Assembly: GCA_023398165.1 (NCBI GenBank)
Contig: JAEWSQ010000030.1
Coordinates: 54,442 to 118,441, forward strand
From: Spirochaetota bacterium
GTDB taxonomy: Bacteria > Spirochaetota > Spirochaetia > Treponematales > Treponemataceae
Direction: 5' to 3'
DNA length: 64,000 nt
The notes under the pieces: generated by a model
Database searches by the model: none
What the model was told of the DNA's origin: nothing
The model's input: only the letters and a program-made list of their open reading frames with translations
Program-made: the position numbers and the translations under genes
Shown: in pieces, positions 18,280-26,606 of the stretch
How positions within the stretch are numbered: the first letter of the stretch is position 1
Layout: every line of letters begins with the position of its first letter

Positions 18280-19920
18280 ATGGCTAAACAGTTGCTTTTT
18301 AGTGAAGAAGCACGGAAAAAAATGCTTTCCGGTGTTGAACAAATTTCACGTGCTGTTAAAGTTACACTTGGTCCGAAGGGCCGCCTGGTAATGCTTGATA
18401 AGAAATTCGGCGCGCCGACCATTACCAAAGACGGTGTATCAGTTGCGAAAGAAATTGAGCTCGAAGATCCCTTTGAAAACATGGGTGCACAGCTTCTTAA
18501 AGAAGTTGCATCGAAAACAAACGATGTAGCCGGAGACGGTACAACAACTGCGACAGTTCTTGCATATTCAATGGTCCGCGAAGGCTTAAAAGCGGTTGCT
18601 GCAGGCATGACTCCGATTGAATTAAAAAGAGGAATGGATAAAGCAGTAACAATCGCAGTCGAAGAAATCAAGAAAAATGCGAAGGAAGTTAAAGGCTCAG
18701 AAGATGTCCAGCACGTAGCTACAGTATCTGCAAATAACGATGCAGAAATCGGCCAAATTCTTGCAAGCGCAATTCAGAAGGTTGGAAAAGACGGTGTTAT
18801 TACTGTAGAAGAGTCAAAGACAATGGATACAACAACAGATTTTGTTGAAGGTATGCAGTTTGACCGCGGATACATTTCTTCCTACTTTGTAACCGACCGC
18901 GACAGAATGGAAACCGTATTCAACGATCCCTACATTCTTATTCATGACAAAAAAATATCAAGCATGAAAGATCTGCTGCCGCTCCTTGAAAAAGTTGCAC
19001 AGACCGGTAAACCTCTTCTCATCATTGCAGAAGATATGGACGGTGAAGCTCTTGCAACCCTTATTGTAAACAGCCTCCGCGGAACACTTAAAACCTGCGC
19101 GGTAAAAGCTCCGGGATTCGGCGACCGCAGAAAGGCAATGCTCGAAGATATTGCTATTCTTACAGGCGGACAGGTAATTACTGAAGATCTCGGTCTTAAA
19201 CTTGAAGCAGCAGAGCTTTCACAGCTGGGACAGGCAAAGAGTGTTAAGATTGATAAAGACAACACTACTATCATTGACGGTTCAGGCAATGCAAAAGACA
19301 TTAAAGAACGTGTTGCAGAAATCAAAACACAGATCGATAATGCAACATCCGATTATGATAAAGAAAAACTCAAGGAACGCCTTGCAAAACTTTCAGGCGG
19401 TGTAGCGGTAATCAACATTGGGGCTGCAACAGAAGTTGAGATGAAAGAGAAAAAACACCGTGTTGAAGACACTTTGTCAGCAACAAGAGCGGCTCTCGAA
19501 GAAGGAATTGTAGCAGGAGGCGGGTTAGCACTCATTCAGGCGGCACTTGCGCTCGATAAATCGACAGTACAGCTTTCCGATGATGAAAAAGTCGGATTCA
19601 AAATTGTTAAAAGAGCCCTTGAAGAACCGATGCGCCAGATTGCAGAAAACTCAGGTGTTGACGGAGCAGTTATTGCAGACAAAGCAAAAACGGCTAAAAA
19701 AGGCGTAGGATTTGATGCAGCAAAACTTGAATGGAAAGATATGATGGAAGCAGGAATCATTGACCCCGCAAAGGTTACCCGCTCTGCTCTCCAGAATGCA
19801 GCTTCTATTGCAGGATTACTGCTTACAACAGAATGCGCTGTAACTGATATTCCGGAGAAGAATCCCCCTGCTCCGATGCCGGGCGGCGACGGAATGGGCG
19901 GAATGGGTGGAATGTACTAA
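18280..19920 (+). CDS. groL: 60 kDa chaperonin GroEL
   Basis: 546 residues, normal length for GroEL, with the conserved ATP-site motif VAGDGTTTATVL, the GAATEVEMKEKKHRVED signature and the flexible GGMGGM tail at the C-terminus. It forms the double-ring folding chamber of the cytoplasm with GroES. The ribosome-binding site TAAGGAG lies ten bases before the ATG. No groES is adjacent: the gene upstream is the divergent oxidoreductase-RNase HI fusion and the next one downstream is a convergent methyltransferase. So groES must lie elsewhere. The stop codon is followed immediately by the hairpin cluster. Confidence 0.98.
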   Translation: MAKQLLFSEEARKKMLSGVEQISRAVKVTLGPKGRLVMLDKKFGAPTITKDGVSVAKEIELEDPFENMGAQLLKEVASKTNDVAGDGTTTATVLAYSMVREGLKAVAAGMTPIELKRGMDKAVTIAVEEIKKNAKEVKGSEDVQHVATVSANNDAEIGQILASAIQKVGKDGVITVEESKTMDTTTDFVEGMQFDRGYISSYFVTDRDRMETVFNDPYILIHDKKISSMKDLLPLLEKVAQTGKPLLIIAEDMDGEALATLIVNSLRGTLKTCAVKAPGFGDRRKAMLEDIAILTGGQVITEDLGLKLEAAELSQLGQAKSVKIDKDNTTIIDGSGNAKDIKERVAEIKTQIDNATSDYDKEKLKERLAKLSGGVAVINIGAATEVEMKEKKHRVEDTLSATRAALEEGIVAGGGLALIQAALALDKSTVQLSDDEKVGFKIVKRALEEPMRQIAENSGVDGAVIADKAKTAKKGVGFDAAKLEWKDMMEAGIIDPAKVTRSALQNAASIAGLLLTTECAVTDIPEKNPPAPMPGGDGMGGMGGMY

Positions 19921-20087
19921 GCTAAAACGAACTTCCTGTTCGTTTTAGCTTGGAAAGAAGCAGCTTCGCTGTTTCTTTCTACTTCCCGAACAAGAAAAAT
20001 GCCTTCCATGGCATTTTTCTTGTTGTGCATCCATGTCCTTTCAATCTTGGAACGAAGTTATAAAATACCATCCTTGGTATTTTATAA
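19921..20087. repeat. Cluster of four strong hairpins after groEL with a repeated linker
   Basis: Four inverted repeats follow each other: 19921-19949 (12-bp stem, loop TTCCT), 19953-19979 (11-bp stem with one mismatch), 19989-20024 (perfect 15-bp stem, loop TTCCAT) and 20058-20087 (perfect 13-bp stem, loop TCCT). The last is flanked on both sides by a 32-bp linker of the form TGCATCCATG-N2-CTTT-N6-TGGAACGAAG (20026-20057 and 20092-20123). No long T-run follows these four stems, so they are not ordinary terminators. Possible roles are mRNA stabilisation or a dispersed palindromic element. The 20149-20316 stretch beyond the fifth hairpin holds no gene that I can support. Confidence 0.8.
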
Positions 20088-20120
20088 GTCTTGCATCCAT
20101 GCACTTTATTTACTGGAACG

Positions 20121-20148
20121 AAGCCTGCCGTTAAAGCAGGCTTTTTCT
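20121..20148 (+). terminator. Rho-independent terminator of groEL
   Basis: AAGCCTGC and GCAGGCTT form an 8-bp GC-rich stem around a 7-base loop, followed by a T-rich run (TTTTTCT to 20148). It is the fifth hairpin of the cluster and the only one with terminator features. Confidence 0.75.
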
Positions 20149-20316
20149 ATGTTTAAATCGCTTAAAATATGAGGTTTTATCCGGCGAAGCGGCAAGACCA
20201 GCCTTTCTTAAAAATTTAGGGGTATGGGGGTATACAACAATCCTACGAAAATAATGATTCCAATTAAAAGCGTCGCAATAGTTGGTTTAACGCACGATGT
20301 GCGTACTCCCCTTATT

Positions 20317-21057
20317 TTATTTTCTGCACACCAGCACCATAGTACGGGCTTTTTCATTATAGGGAGAAAAATCAAAATCGCCGTATATTTCACAACTATT
20401 AAAACCGCAGGCAATGAGAATGCGCTTTAATTCAATAGCTGAATATAAACGCTGAACAAATACATGCTCAATACGGTTTCCGTTTTTATCTATTAAAATC
20501 CACTTTGATTTTAAACCTTCCCAGGCGCCTTCCACCGAAAACTGGGTTAATACTGTTTTACCGGCTCTCTCAAACCACTCGCCTTCGGTAAAATATTTTA
20601 CCGCGTTTTCCCTTGAGAGGCATTCCATAATAAACCATCCGCCGTCTATCACAGATGCGAAAATGTTTTTTATAATTTTAATATCTTCATCTATAGTTTC
20701 GCAGTAGCCGAACGAAGTATACATATTTATAGCAGCATCGAATTTCTTTTCAGTCGTAAATGTACGCAGATCACTGTTTAAAAGAGTAAGTGTAACCCCT
20801 TCGTCTTTAGCACTTTCAGAAGCCGCATCCAGATACGGCTGAATTATGTCGACTCCAGTTACATCGAGCCCCTTTATAGCAAGTTCCACGCTTATTCTTC
20901 CCGGTCCGCACCCTGCATCGAGTATTGAATTACCCTTCGATAAACCTGCAATTGCACAAATTGATTCTGCTACTTTTTCTGCCTCTGCCCATCGTTTTGA
21001 ATCAAACATCACAGGTCCATAATTAAGCCAAAAGTCCTCATTCTCAAACCACTGCAT
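20317..21057 (-). CDS. SAM-dependent methyltransferase (class I)
   Basis: 246 residues. The SAM-binding motif I is clear (ILDAGCGPGRIS, about residues 45-56) with the following acidic residue in GVDIIQPYLD. The C-terminal half (about 140-246) is a beta-rich segment common to small-molecule methyltransferases with an N-terminal methyltransf_25-type domain. The substrate cannot be deduced. The ATG at 21057 is preceded at five bases by GAGGGGGG; an in-frame TTG at 21072 lies upstream of that site and is rejected. The gene stands alone on the minus strand between the groEL hairpins and the Msp terminator. Confidence 0.82.
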   Translation of the reverse strand: MQWFENEDFWLNYGPVMFDSKRWAEAEKVAESICAIAGLSKGNSILDAGCGPGRISVELAIKGLDVTGVDIIQPYLDAASESAKDEGVTLTLLNSDLRTFTTEKKFDAAINMYTSFGYCETIDEDIKIIKNIFASVIDGGWFIMECLSRENAVKYFTEGEWFERAGKTVLTQFSVEGAWEGLKSKWILIDKNGNRIEHVFVQRLYSAIELKRILIACGFNSCEIYGDFDFSPYNEKARTMVLVCRK

Positions 21058-21123
21058 AAGTGCCCCCCTCAATAATTAACTGTCTTAAGTATACTGTACA
21101 AATACTCTTAATGAAACCTATTT

Positions 21124-21155
21124 AAAAAAAAAGCCTCCGCTTTCACGGAGGCTTT
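21124..21155 (-). terminator. Terminator of the Msp gene
   Basis: AAAGCCTCCG and CGGAGGCTTT form a 10-bp stem with a 6-base loop (21130-21155). On the minus strand it is followed by an uninterrupted T-run, placing it 22 bases beyond the porin stop codon. Confidence 0.85.
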
Positions 21156-21177
21156 CGGCATTAAACCTTATGTAAGA

Positions 21178-22374
21178 TTAGAGAGAAATCTTGCAGGTAA
21201 GATCGATTGTACCAAGAACAGGTGTTCCTGTGAGGTTGCCTGAAGCATACCACAGTGAGAACTCTGTATTGGGTACAGCACCGCCGACTACAACACCACC
21301 CTTGAGTTTCATAGATGTTGTGTTGTCAAGTATGAAACCAACCTGGGGAGTAATTGTTGCGGGAGCTACGCTGATTGCATATTTTACACCAGCACCTGCG
21401 CTGAAGTTTGTTCCAATTGCAGAAAGAGCAGGAGTGCGGAAGAAAGCTGCTGCGCCGAGGTTCGGAACGATCTTTGATCCTGTCCATACATCAAAATACA
21501 GAGGGATAGTACCGGTGTTGCTCAGGTCGAGAAGTGTTGCAACTGAAACACCTGCGTTTGATTTTTTGCAGTTTGCATCATCGAATAAGGGAAGACCGGG
21601 GTTGTCTTTTCCAGTTTCGTCAGAGAAACCGAAAAGTACGCCGACTGCCAAATTACCAGCTCCGCCTGCTAAACTGTTAGTATAGCCGAGACCGGGTTTA
21701 ATATACATACCGGCATCGCCGATCGGCATATTGTATTCAACTTTAGCACCGAGACCCATTCCCATACCGGTGAAAGCTACTGAATAGCCTGCTTTAACTT
21801 CAAGACCGGAAATCGGTTTTGAAGTAATTTCAGCTGCTACACCGTAGTCATTTGTATACTGTTCTGTTGAACGGAAATCTACATCGATAGAGAAGATGTC
21901 TCCTGCAGAGTAACCGATAACAATACCGTCTGTTTTTGATGTTCCAACTGCTGCAACTTCAGCAATGTTGTGTTCATCATAATCAAGAGCGCGGGGAGCT
22001 GCGTATCCGCCAACCTGTGTGTCGCCTTCTTTAATTCCAATGTATACAGGACCGAGATGAAGTTTTGCTACATCAACAGAAGCAGTTCCCTTCTCGATAA
22101 CTGCATTGTTAATCTGAAGACCATCAGTCTTAATTTTAATTTCGCCCCAAACACCTTCGCCAGCAGTAGCTTTATCGCCACTCTTAACAAGTGTTACTTT
22201 GAGATCAGCACTAGCTGCATTTTTAAAACCGGTTGTACCAGCATCGAGGTCTACACCCCAAGTTACAGATGCATTACCGCCGAAAGTTGCTACACTTGCC
22301 TCAGCAATAGGCTCATCTGCGAATACACCAGCAACTAATGCCAATGCAAGAAAAACTACAAGAGCTTTTTTCAT
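21178..22374 (-). CDS. Msp/MOSP-family major outer sheath protein (porin-like)
   Basis: 398 residues with a classical signal peptide (MKKALVVFLALALVAGVFA). The mature start resembles the treponemal MOSP/Tpr N-terminal domain (SVTWGVDLDAGTTGFKNAA), and the rest is a series of alternating Gly/aromatic beta strands as in an outer-membrane barrel. Treponemal Msp proteins are abundant surface porins and adhesins; this one is shorter than T. denticola Msp and closer in size to the MspTL-like group. Strong expression is indicated by a near-consensus promoter (22449-22477), AAGGAGG as ribosome-binding site and a dedicated terminator. Allocation to a precise Msp subgroup needs alignment. Confidence 0.8.
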   Translation of the reverse strand: MKKALVVFLALALVAGVFADEPIAEASVATFGGNASVTWGVDLDAGTTGFKNAASADLKVTLVKSGDKATAGEGVWGEIKIKTDGLQINNAVIEKGTASVDVAKLHLGPVYIGIKEGDTQVGGYAAPRALDYDEHNIAEVAAVGTSKTDGIVIGYSAGDIFSIDVDFRSTEQYTNDYGVAAEITSKPISGLEVKAGYSVAFTGMGMGLGAKVEYNMPIGDAGMYIKPGLGYTNSLAGGAGNLAVGVLFGFSDETGKDNPGLPLFDDANCKKSNAGVSVATLLDLSNTGTIPLYFDVWTGSKIVPNLGAAAFFRTPALSAIGTNFSAGAGVKYAISVAPATITPQVGFILDNTTSMKLKGGVVVGGAVPNTEFSLWYASGNLTGTPVLGTIDLTCKISL

Positions 22375-22387
22375 TTTAGAAATTCCT

Positions 22388-22402
22388 CCTTAACATTTAA
22401 GG
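22388..22402 (-). promoter_or_regulatory. Small hairpin over the Msp ribosome-binding site
   Basis: CCTTAA (22388-22393) and TTAAGG (22397-22402) pair around a 3-base loop in the 5' leader of the porin mRNA. The stem contains the first bases of the AAGGAGG ribosome-binding site (22385-22391), so it could tune translation. Six base pairs only, so the effect is uncertain. Confidence 0.35.
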
Positions 22403-22448
22403 ATACCAAACCAACGGTTTTTAAACGGTACTCCTTATCTTTTCGTCT

Positions 22449-22477
22449 AGGATAGCACGCAAATCCCCAGCCGTCAA
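22449..22477 (-). promoter_or_regulatory. Sigma70-type promoter of the Msp gene
   Basis: On the minus strand TTGACG (plus 22472-22477), spacer of exactly 17 bases, TATCCT (plus 22449-22454). Predicted transcription start near 22442, giving a leader of about 68 bases. Confidence 0.7.
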
Positions 22478-22504
22478 GTATTTTTAGCATTTTTTTGTAT
22501 TTTG

Positions 22505-23155
22505 TCATTCAAACGTGTAGGCCTTGGTATTGAACTCATCAACGATAGACTTGAGGTTTTCCTGTTCTGCAAGTTCAAGATAATCGTGCAGAAGGCTTGG
22601 AGAAAAATAAATTTCAACAAGGGGAGAATACGCAGAAGAATCGTTAACATCGGGAGTCGGAAGGCAGTACAGCATGAAGTAGGGTTTTTCATCTATTATT
22701 TTATAATTGGTCCAGAAAGGAGCTTCTGTGTAGCGATATGCATTAATTAATCCCCATCCGAGAGACATTGTACCGGTTACATACGCGTTTTTTTTGGAAG
22801 GATTCTGGCGTTTTAATGAATCGCTCTCATATAGTGATAAGTATTGCTCGGCTGAACTTTTTATTAGATCGCGTGTCTGTTTATCAAGAACAAGCGCAAT
22901 TTCATTAGTAAGAATTCTAAAATACAATTCTACCGTATTTGTTCTCGGTACCAGGTAAGCTCGTACTTCAAGCGGTTTAATTCCGCTTACTGAGTTATAG
23001 GTTAAAGCCATTAGATTTTCGAGCTGTACGGGATTAAAGTCGCCTAAGAAATTCTCATCCTTTTCTTTCGGTGCCGGAGTGGCGCAGGATATTGTAGTTG
23101 AGACAAACAAAACGGCAAGCAGTGAAAGACAAATATACTTATTTTTTTGAAACAT
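22505..23155 (-). CDS. Putative lipoprotein of unknown function
   Basis: 216 residues. Start chosen at the ATG 23155 because GGAGGA lies four bases upstream; the longer in-frame reading from 23203 lacks a ribosome-binding site. An N-terminal hydrophobic stretch (LSLLAVLFVSTTISC) ends in a Cys that may be lipidated, followed by a charged linker (PAPKEKDENF). The rest contains alternating strands and helices and is not recognised. It ends 131 bases upstream of the Msp start, with the Msp promoter in between, so the two genes are independently transcribed. Likely periplasmic or outer-membrane associated. Confidence 0.68.
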   Translation of the reverse strand: MFQKNKYICLSLLAVLFVSTTISCATPAPKEKDENFLGDFNPVQLENLMALTYNSVSGIKPLEVRAYLVPRTNTVELYFRILTNEIALVLDKQTRDLIKSSAEQYLSLYESDSLKRQNPSKKNAYVTGTMSLGWGLINAYRYTEAPFWTNYKIIDEKPYFMLYCLPTPDVNDSSAYSPLVEIYFSPSLLHDYLELAEQENLKSIVDEFNTKAYTFE

Positions 23156-23261
23156 GATTCCTCCAGAATATGAACAGCAGACGCGGAATGTAATGCTATA
23201 CAAACAGATGCTTTTTGTAAAGGTTACACCCCCGCTTCGAGGAACAGGGGTCTGTCAATAA

Positions 23262-23290
23262 TTGCACAAAAGTCTTTTTTCTTCTATAAT
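23262..23290 (+). promoter_or_regulatory. Sigma70-type promoter of ackA
   Basis: TTGCAC (23262-23267), 17-base spacer, perfect TATAAT (23285-23290). Predicted start near 23297, leaving a leader of about 34 bases before the ackA ATG. Confidence 0.7.
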
Positions 23291-23330
23291 ATAAAATTGA
23301 GATTAATTTTTATATTTTGAGAAGGTTTTT

Positions 23331-24662
23331 ATGGTTATTTTAACGTTGAACTGCGGCAGCTCTTCCGCAAAGTATCAGGTGTATGACTGGGATAATAAGA
23401 ATGTTCTTGCAAGCGGAATTGTGGAACGTGTTACCCAGGAAGGTTCAGTCATTTCTCACGAAGCCATGGGCAGAGAAAAATTCACACAGGAGCGCCCCTG
23501 CCCGACCCACAAAGAGGCAATCGAGCTCATAATTGAGACAATCACCGACAAGGAATTCGGCGTAATATCAGATATGAACGTTATTAAGGCTGTCGGACAC
23601 AGGGTTCTGCACGGCGGCAACAAATTTACAAAATCCGTGATTGTAACCCCCGAAATTATTGAAACATTCAGATCTGTTCAGGATCTGGGACCGCTTCATA
23701 ATCCTGCAAATATCATGGGAATCGAGGCAGCTCAGAAAGTTCTCCCCGATGTGCCGCACTGCGCTGTCATGGACACCGCATGGCACCAGACAATGCCGGA
23801 CACATCATACATGTATGCAGTACCCTACGAATGGTATGAAAAATACGATGTACGCCGCTACGGCTTTCACGGTACATCATTCCTATACACAGCAAAGAGA
23901 GCAAGCGTTCTGCTTCATAAAGAACCCAAAGATACCAACGTTATTATTGCCCACATCGGAAACGGCGCTTCAATGTGCGCGGTTAAAAACGGCAAATGCT
24001 TTGACACAAGCATGGGAATAACACCTCTCGAAGGTCTTGTGATGGGAACAAGAAGCGGCGACTGTGATCCTGCTCTTGCCTTTTACATCATGAGAAAAAC
24101 AGGAATGTCGGTTTCCGAAATTGACAACACGCTCAATAAAAAGTCCGGTCTTCTAGGAATTACCGGGAAATATACCGACAGACGCGATGTTCAGAAAGCC
24201 CTTGAAAGCGGCGACGAAAGAGCGCTTCTTGCCCAGAATATGGAATGCTACCGTCTTAAAAAATACTTCGGATCGTACATGGCCGCCGTCGGTCCCATCG
24301 ATGCAATTATCTTTACCGCGGGGGTCGGCGAATTTGCACCTGCAGTCCGCGAAAAGGCATGTGAAGGACTTGAGCATCTGGGAATAAAACTGGACACAAA
24401 AAAGAACTGGACAGCACGGACACGCAACGCTGAAACTCTCATAAGCGCGGATGATTCAAAGATAAAAATTTTCGTCATTCCGACCGATGAGGAGCTTGTT
24501 ATGACAGAGGATGCCTATGCATTAATGGCAGGCACCTACGATGTTCACACACGTTTTACCTATTCATTCCAAAACCCGTCTTATATAAACAAGGCAAGAG
24601 CAGAAGCTCTTAAAAAAGATCTTGAATCAAACCCTGATCTTGCATCAATTATTGCTAAATAA
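23331..24662 (+). CDS. ackA: Acetate kinase
   Basis: 443 residues, about 40 longer than most acetate kinases because of a C-terminal extension. Motifs: LNCGSSSAKYQ at the N-terminus, HRVLHGG with the catalytic Arg region, FHGTSF with the phosphate-binding His, HIGNGASMCA and GTRSGDCDPAL. The enzyme converts acetyl phosphate and ADP to acetate and ATP in the cytoplasm, the usual ATP-yielding end step of fermentation. No phosphotransacetylase gene is next to it. The GAGAAGG ribosome-binding site is seven bases upstream. The 3' end overlaps the end of the convergent DJ-1 gene by 18 bases. Confidence 0.96.
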   Translation: MVILTLNCGSSSAKYQVYDWDNKNVLASGIVERVTQEGSVISHEAMGREKFTQERPCPTHKEAIELIIETITDKEFGVISDMNVIKAVGHRVLHGGNKFTKSVIVTPEIIETFRSVQDLGPLHNPANIMGIEAAQKVLPDVPHCAVMDTAWHQTMPDTSYMYAVPYEWYEKYDVRRYGFHGTSFLYTAKRASVLLHKEPKDTNVIIAHIGNGASMCAVKNGKCFDTSMGITPLEGLVMGTRSGDCDPALAFYIMRKTGMSVSEIDNTLNKKSGLLGITGKYTDRRDVQKALESGDERALLAQNMECYRLKKYFGSYMAAVGPIDAIIFTAGVGEFAPAVREKACEGLEHLGIKLDTKKNWTARTRNAETLISADDSKIKIFVIPTDEELVMTEDAYALMAGTYDVHTRFTYSFQNPSYINKARAEALKKDLESNPDLASIIAK

Positions 24663-25271
24663 AGTAAATAGAGTACGGTCTGCAGTATCCTGTGCTGCGG
24701 AACCGCCTTCGAGAATTCTTATTATTTCCAATGAGAATAAGGAGGCGGTTCCTGCAGCGCTCGATGTTAAGACGCCTTTGTCATAGACAACCGGTTCAGC
24801 CGAATACTGTGATTTATCAGTTTTTTCTTTCCAGTTTTTGCCGCAGTACTGTTCCAGCTCCTTTTCCATACCCGGATAGCAGGTATACTTTCTATTTTTC
24901 AAGACGCCCAGGGGAGACAGCACAACAACAGGAGAAGCGCAGATTGCGCAGACAAGTTTATCAGCTTTAAGCATTTCCAGTATAAAAGAACCGATTAGAG
25001 GATTTGATGCACAATTTTTTGCTCCGTTTAGGCCTCCGGGAATGACAATTGCAGACGGAAGCTTGTTTTCGCTTACAGCCAGGGGAAGATTTACCTCGCT
25101 TATATGCTTATCAGCCTGAAGTATAATACCGCGCGAACCTGTTACGGACAGAGAATCCGAAATGGATATCATTTTCACTGTAAAACCTGCTCTACGCAAA
25201 AGATCTACCGGTGTTACGGTTTCAATCTCTTCAAATCCTTCTGCTAAAAAAACAACAACATGTTTTGACAT
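24645..25271 (-). CDS. DJ-1/PfpI family protein
   Basis: 208 residues, slightly longer than the 180-190 usual for DJ-1-type proteins. The strand-turn with the active-site acid (FLAEGFEEIE, residues 8-17) and the nucleophile elbow (CAICASP, C111) are in place. A charged insertion follows (about 140-160). Family members act as deglycases, chaperones or stress proteins, so the exact activity cannot be stated. It is the only minus-strand gene between ackA and the response regulator and its last 18 bases are shared with the end of ackA. Confidence 0.85.
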   Translation of the reverse strand: MSKHVVVFLAEGFEEIETVTPVDLLRRAGFTVKMISISDSLSVTGSRGIILQADKHISEVNLPLAVSENKLPSAIVIPGGLNGAKNCASNPLIGSFILEMLKADKLVCAICASPVVVLSPLGVLKNRKYTCYPGMEKELEQYCGKNWKEKTDKSQYSAEPVVYDKGVLTSSAAGTASLFSLEIIRILEGGSAAQDTADRTLFTLFSNN

Positions 25272-25319
25272 AAATTCCTCCTGTTATACTATCACCTATC
25301 ATGCTATAAAATTTTCCTC

Positions 25320-25348
25320 TTGTAAATATAGACTTTTTGGAGTACTAT
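25320..25348 (+). promoter_or_regulatory. Candidate promoter of the response regulator, abutting the start codon
   Basis: TTGTAA (25320-25325), 17-base spacer, TACTAT (25343-25348), then seven bases to the ATG at 25356. Same geometry as the murJ and 47548 candidates. A GGAG at 25339-25342 is 13 bases from the ATG, which is long for a ribosome-binding site. Confidence 0.35.
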
Positions 25349-25355
25349 AGACTTC

Positions 25356-26603
25356 ATGAAACAGGTGCTGATAATTGATGCGCCGCCGCTTTTCAGGGAA
25401 TTTTTAAAAGAAAAGTTGTCAGCGGAAAAAGTCTCTGTCGACATGGCGCAAGGCCGCCGTGATGCTTTTACAAAACTGGTTTCTCTTCTGCCTGATCTTT
25501 TAATAATTGATATGGCTATTCCCATCCGGGAAATTATTGAGTTTTTAACTAAAAAACGAAACGATCCGAATGCAAGCCAAATACCTGTTTTTATGACCGG
25601 TCCTATCATATCGCGCGAACAGGTTGCTCTTCTTGCACAATACAATGTGGTAAAATATTTCAATAAACCGATTAAATTCGATATTTTCTTTGAATCTATT
25701 GGACGCATTTTGAAAACAGGGTTTTCAATTGATATAACACCCTGTATTCTGGAAATCCACCTGAACAATAATGTTGTATTTATAGAAATTGCACAAGGAC
25801 TGAACAGGGAAAAGCTTGCCCTTTTAAAATATAAAATTACAGAAATTATTGACCAGAATAAGCTGGGGCAGCCGAAAATTGTTCTCATGATGACAGACTT
25901 ATCGCTGAGCTTTGTTGACGGGGCAAACCTTGAACTTCTTCTGGACAATGTTATTTCAGACTCGAGAATTCTGAAAAAAAATGTAAAAATACTTTCTCTT
26001 GACTCGTTTACAAAAGATCTTGTCGAAGGGCATTCCCAGTACGACGGCATAGAAGTCGTTACCAATCTTTCAGCGGTTCTCAATGCCCTTGTTGATAACA
26101 CCGAGACAAACGATATTGCTGATCTTATTAATGATAAAATTCTCACCCAGACTGACGATGTAACACAGGGCACGGTACAGATGAGGTTTTATTCTGAAAG
26201 CGGGGTTCTCGAAGCGGATGATTCCATATCCGATTCGAATCCGAAAATCGCCATTGTCGATGATGATTCTGTTACAAGAACAATTCTGCAGAGAATTTTT
26301 ACTTCAATCAATGCTCAGATAACCCTCTTTGATTCCGGTGCCGAGTTCTTAATGGCGACAAATAAAAAAGTTTTTGACCTTGTTATTCTCGATATTTTTA
26401 TGCCGGGATTATCAGGCTACGATATTCTTAAAACATTGTATAATAAGCAGTATAAGTCGCCTGTCATTGTCTATTCAAATGCGACAAACAGGGATTCGGT
26501 TGTACAGGCCCTGAGTCTGGGAGCAAAAAGTTATCTTATTAAACCGCTTAAACCGGAAATACTGCTGCAAAAAGCTGTTGAAGTACTGCACTCGAGGATT
26601 TAA
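25356..26603 (+). CDS. Response regulator with two receiver domains and a STAS-like middle
   Basis: 415 residues. An N-terminal receiver-like domain (1-120) has D52 in IIDMAIP but lacks the double-Asp acid pocket (LIIDAPP), so it may be degenerate. The middle (about 125-235) alternates strands and helices in a way that resembles a STAS domain (ILEIHLNNNVVFIEIAQGL). A normal receiver domain (about 298-415) has the acid pocket IVDDD and phospho-acceptor D346 (VILDIFMPG), with the Lys of YLIKPLK. No DNA-binding domain. The stop is three bases from the hybrid kinase start, so the two form a cognate pair. Output is presumably by protein contact. Confidence 0.85.
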   Translation: MKQVLIIDAPPLFREFLKEKLSAEKVSVDMAQGRRDAFTKLVSLLPDLLIIDMAIPIREIIEFLTKKRNDPNASQIPVFMTGPIISREQVALLAQYNVVKYFNKPIKFDIFFESIGRILKTGFSIDITPCILEIHLNNNVVFIEIAQGLNREKLALLKYKITEIIDQNKLGQPKIVLMMTDLSLSFVDGANLELLLDNVISDSRILKKNVKILSLDSFTKDLVEGHSQYDGIEVVTNLSAVLNALVDNTETNDIADLINDKILTQTDDVTQGTVQMRFYSESGVLEADDSISDSNPKIAIVDDDSVTRTILQRIFTSINAQITLFDSGAEFLMATNKKVFDLVILDIFMPGLSGYDILKTLYNKQYKSPVIVYSNATNRDSVVQALSLGAKSYLIKPLKPEILLQKAVEVLHSRI

Positions 26604-26606
26604 CGT

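Noticed and set aside
20290..20304. Palindrome ACGCAC-GAT-GTGCGT as a terminator of the methyltransferase gene
   Set aside because: Only six base pairs and no T-run on either strand.
20208..20414. 68-codon minus-strand frame with a hydrophobic end (FVGLLYTP)
   Set aside because: Overlaps the end of the methyltransferase on the same strand in another frame and lacks a ribosome-binding site; possibly a relic, but not supportable.
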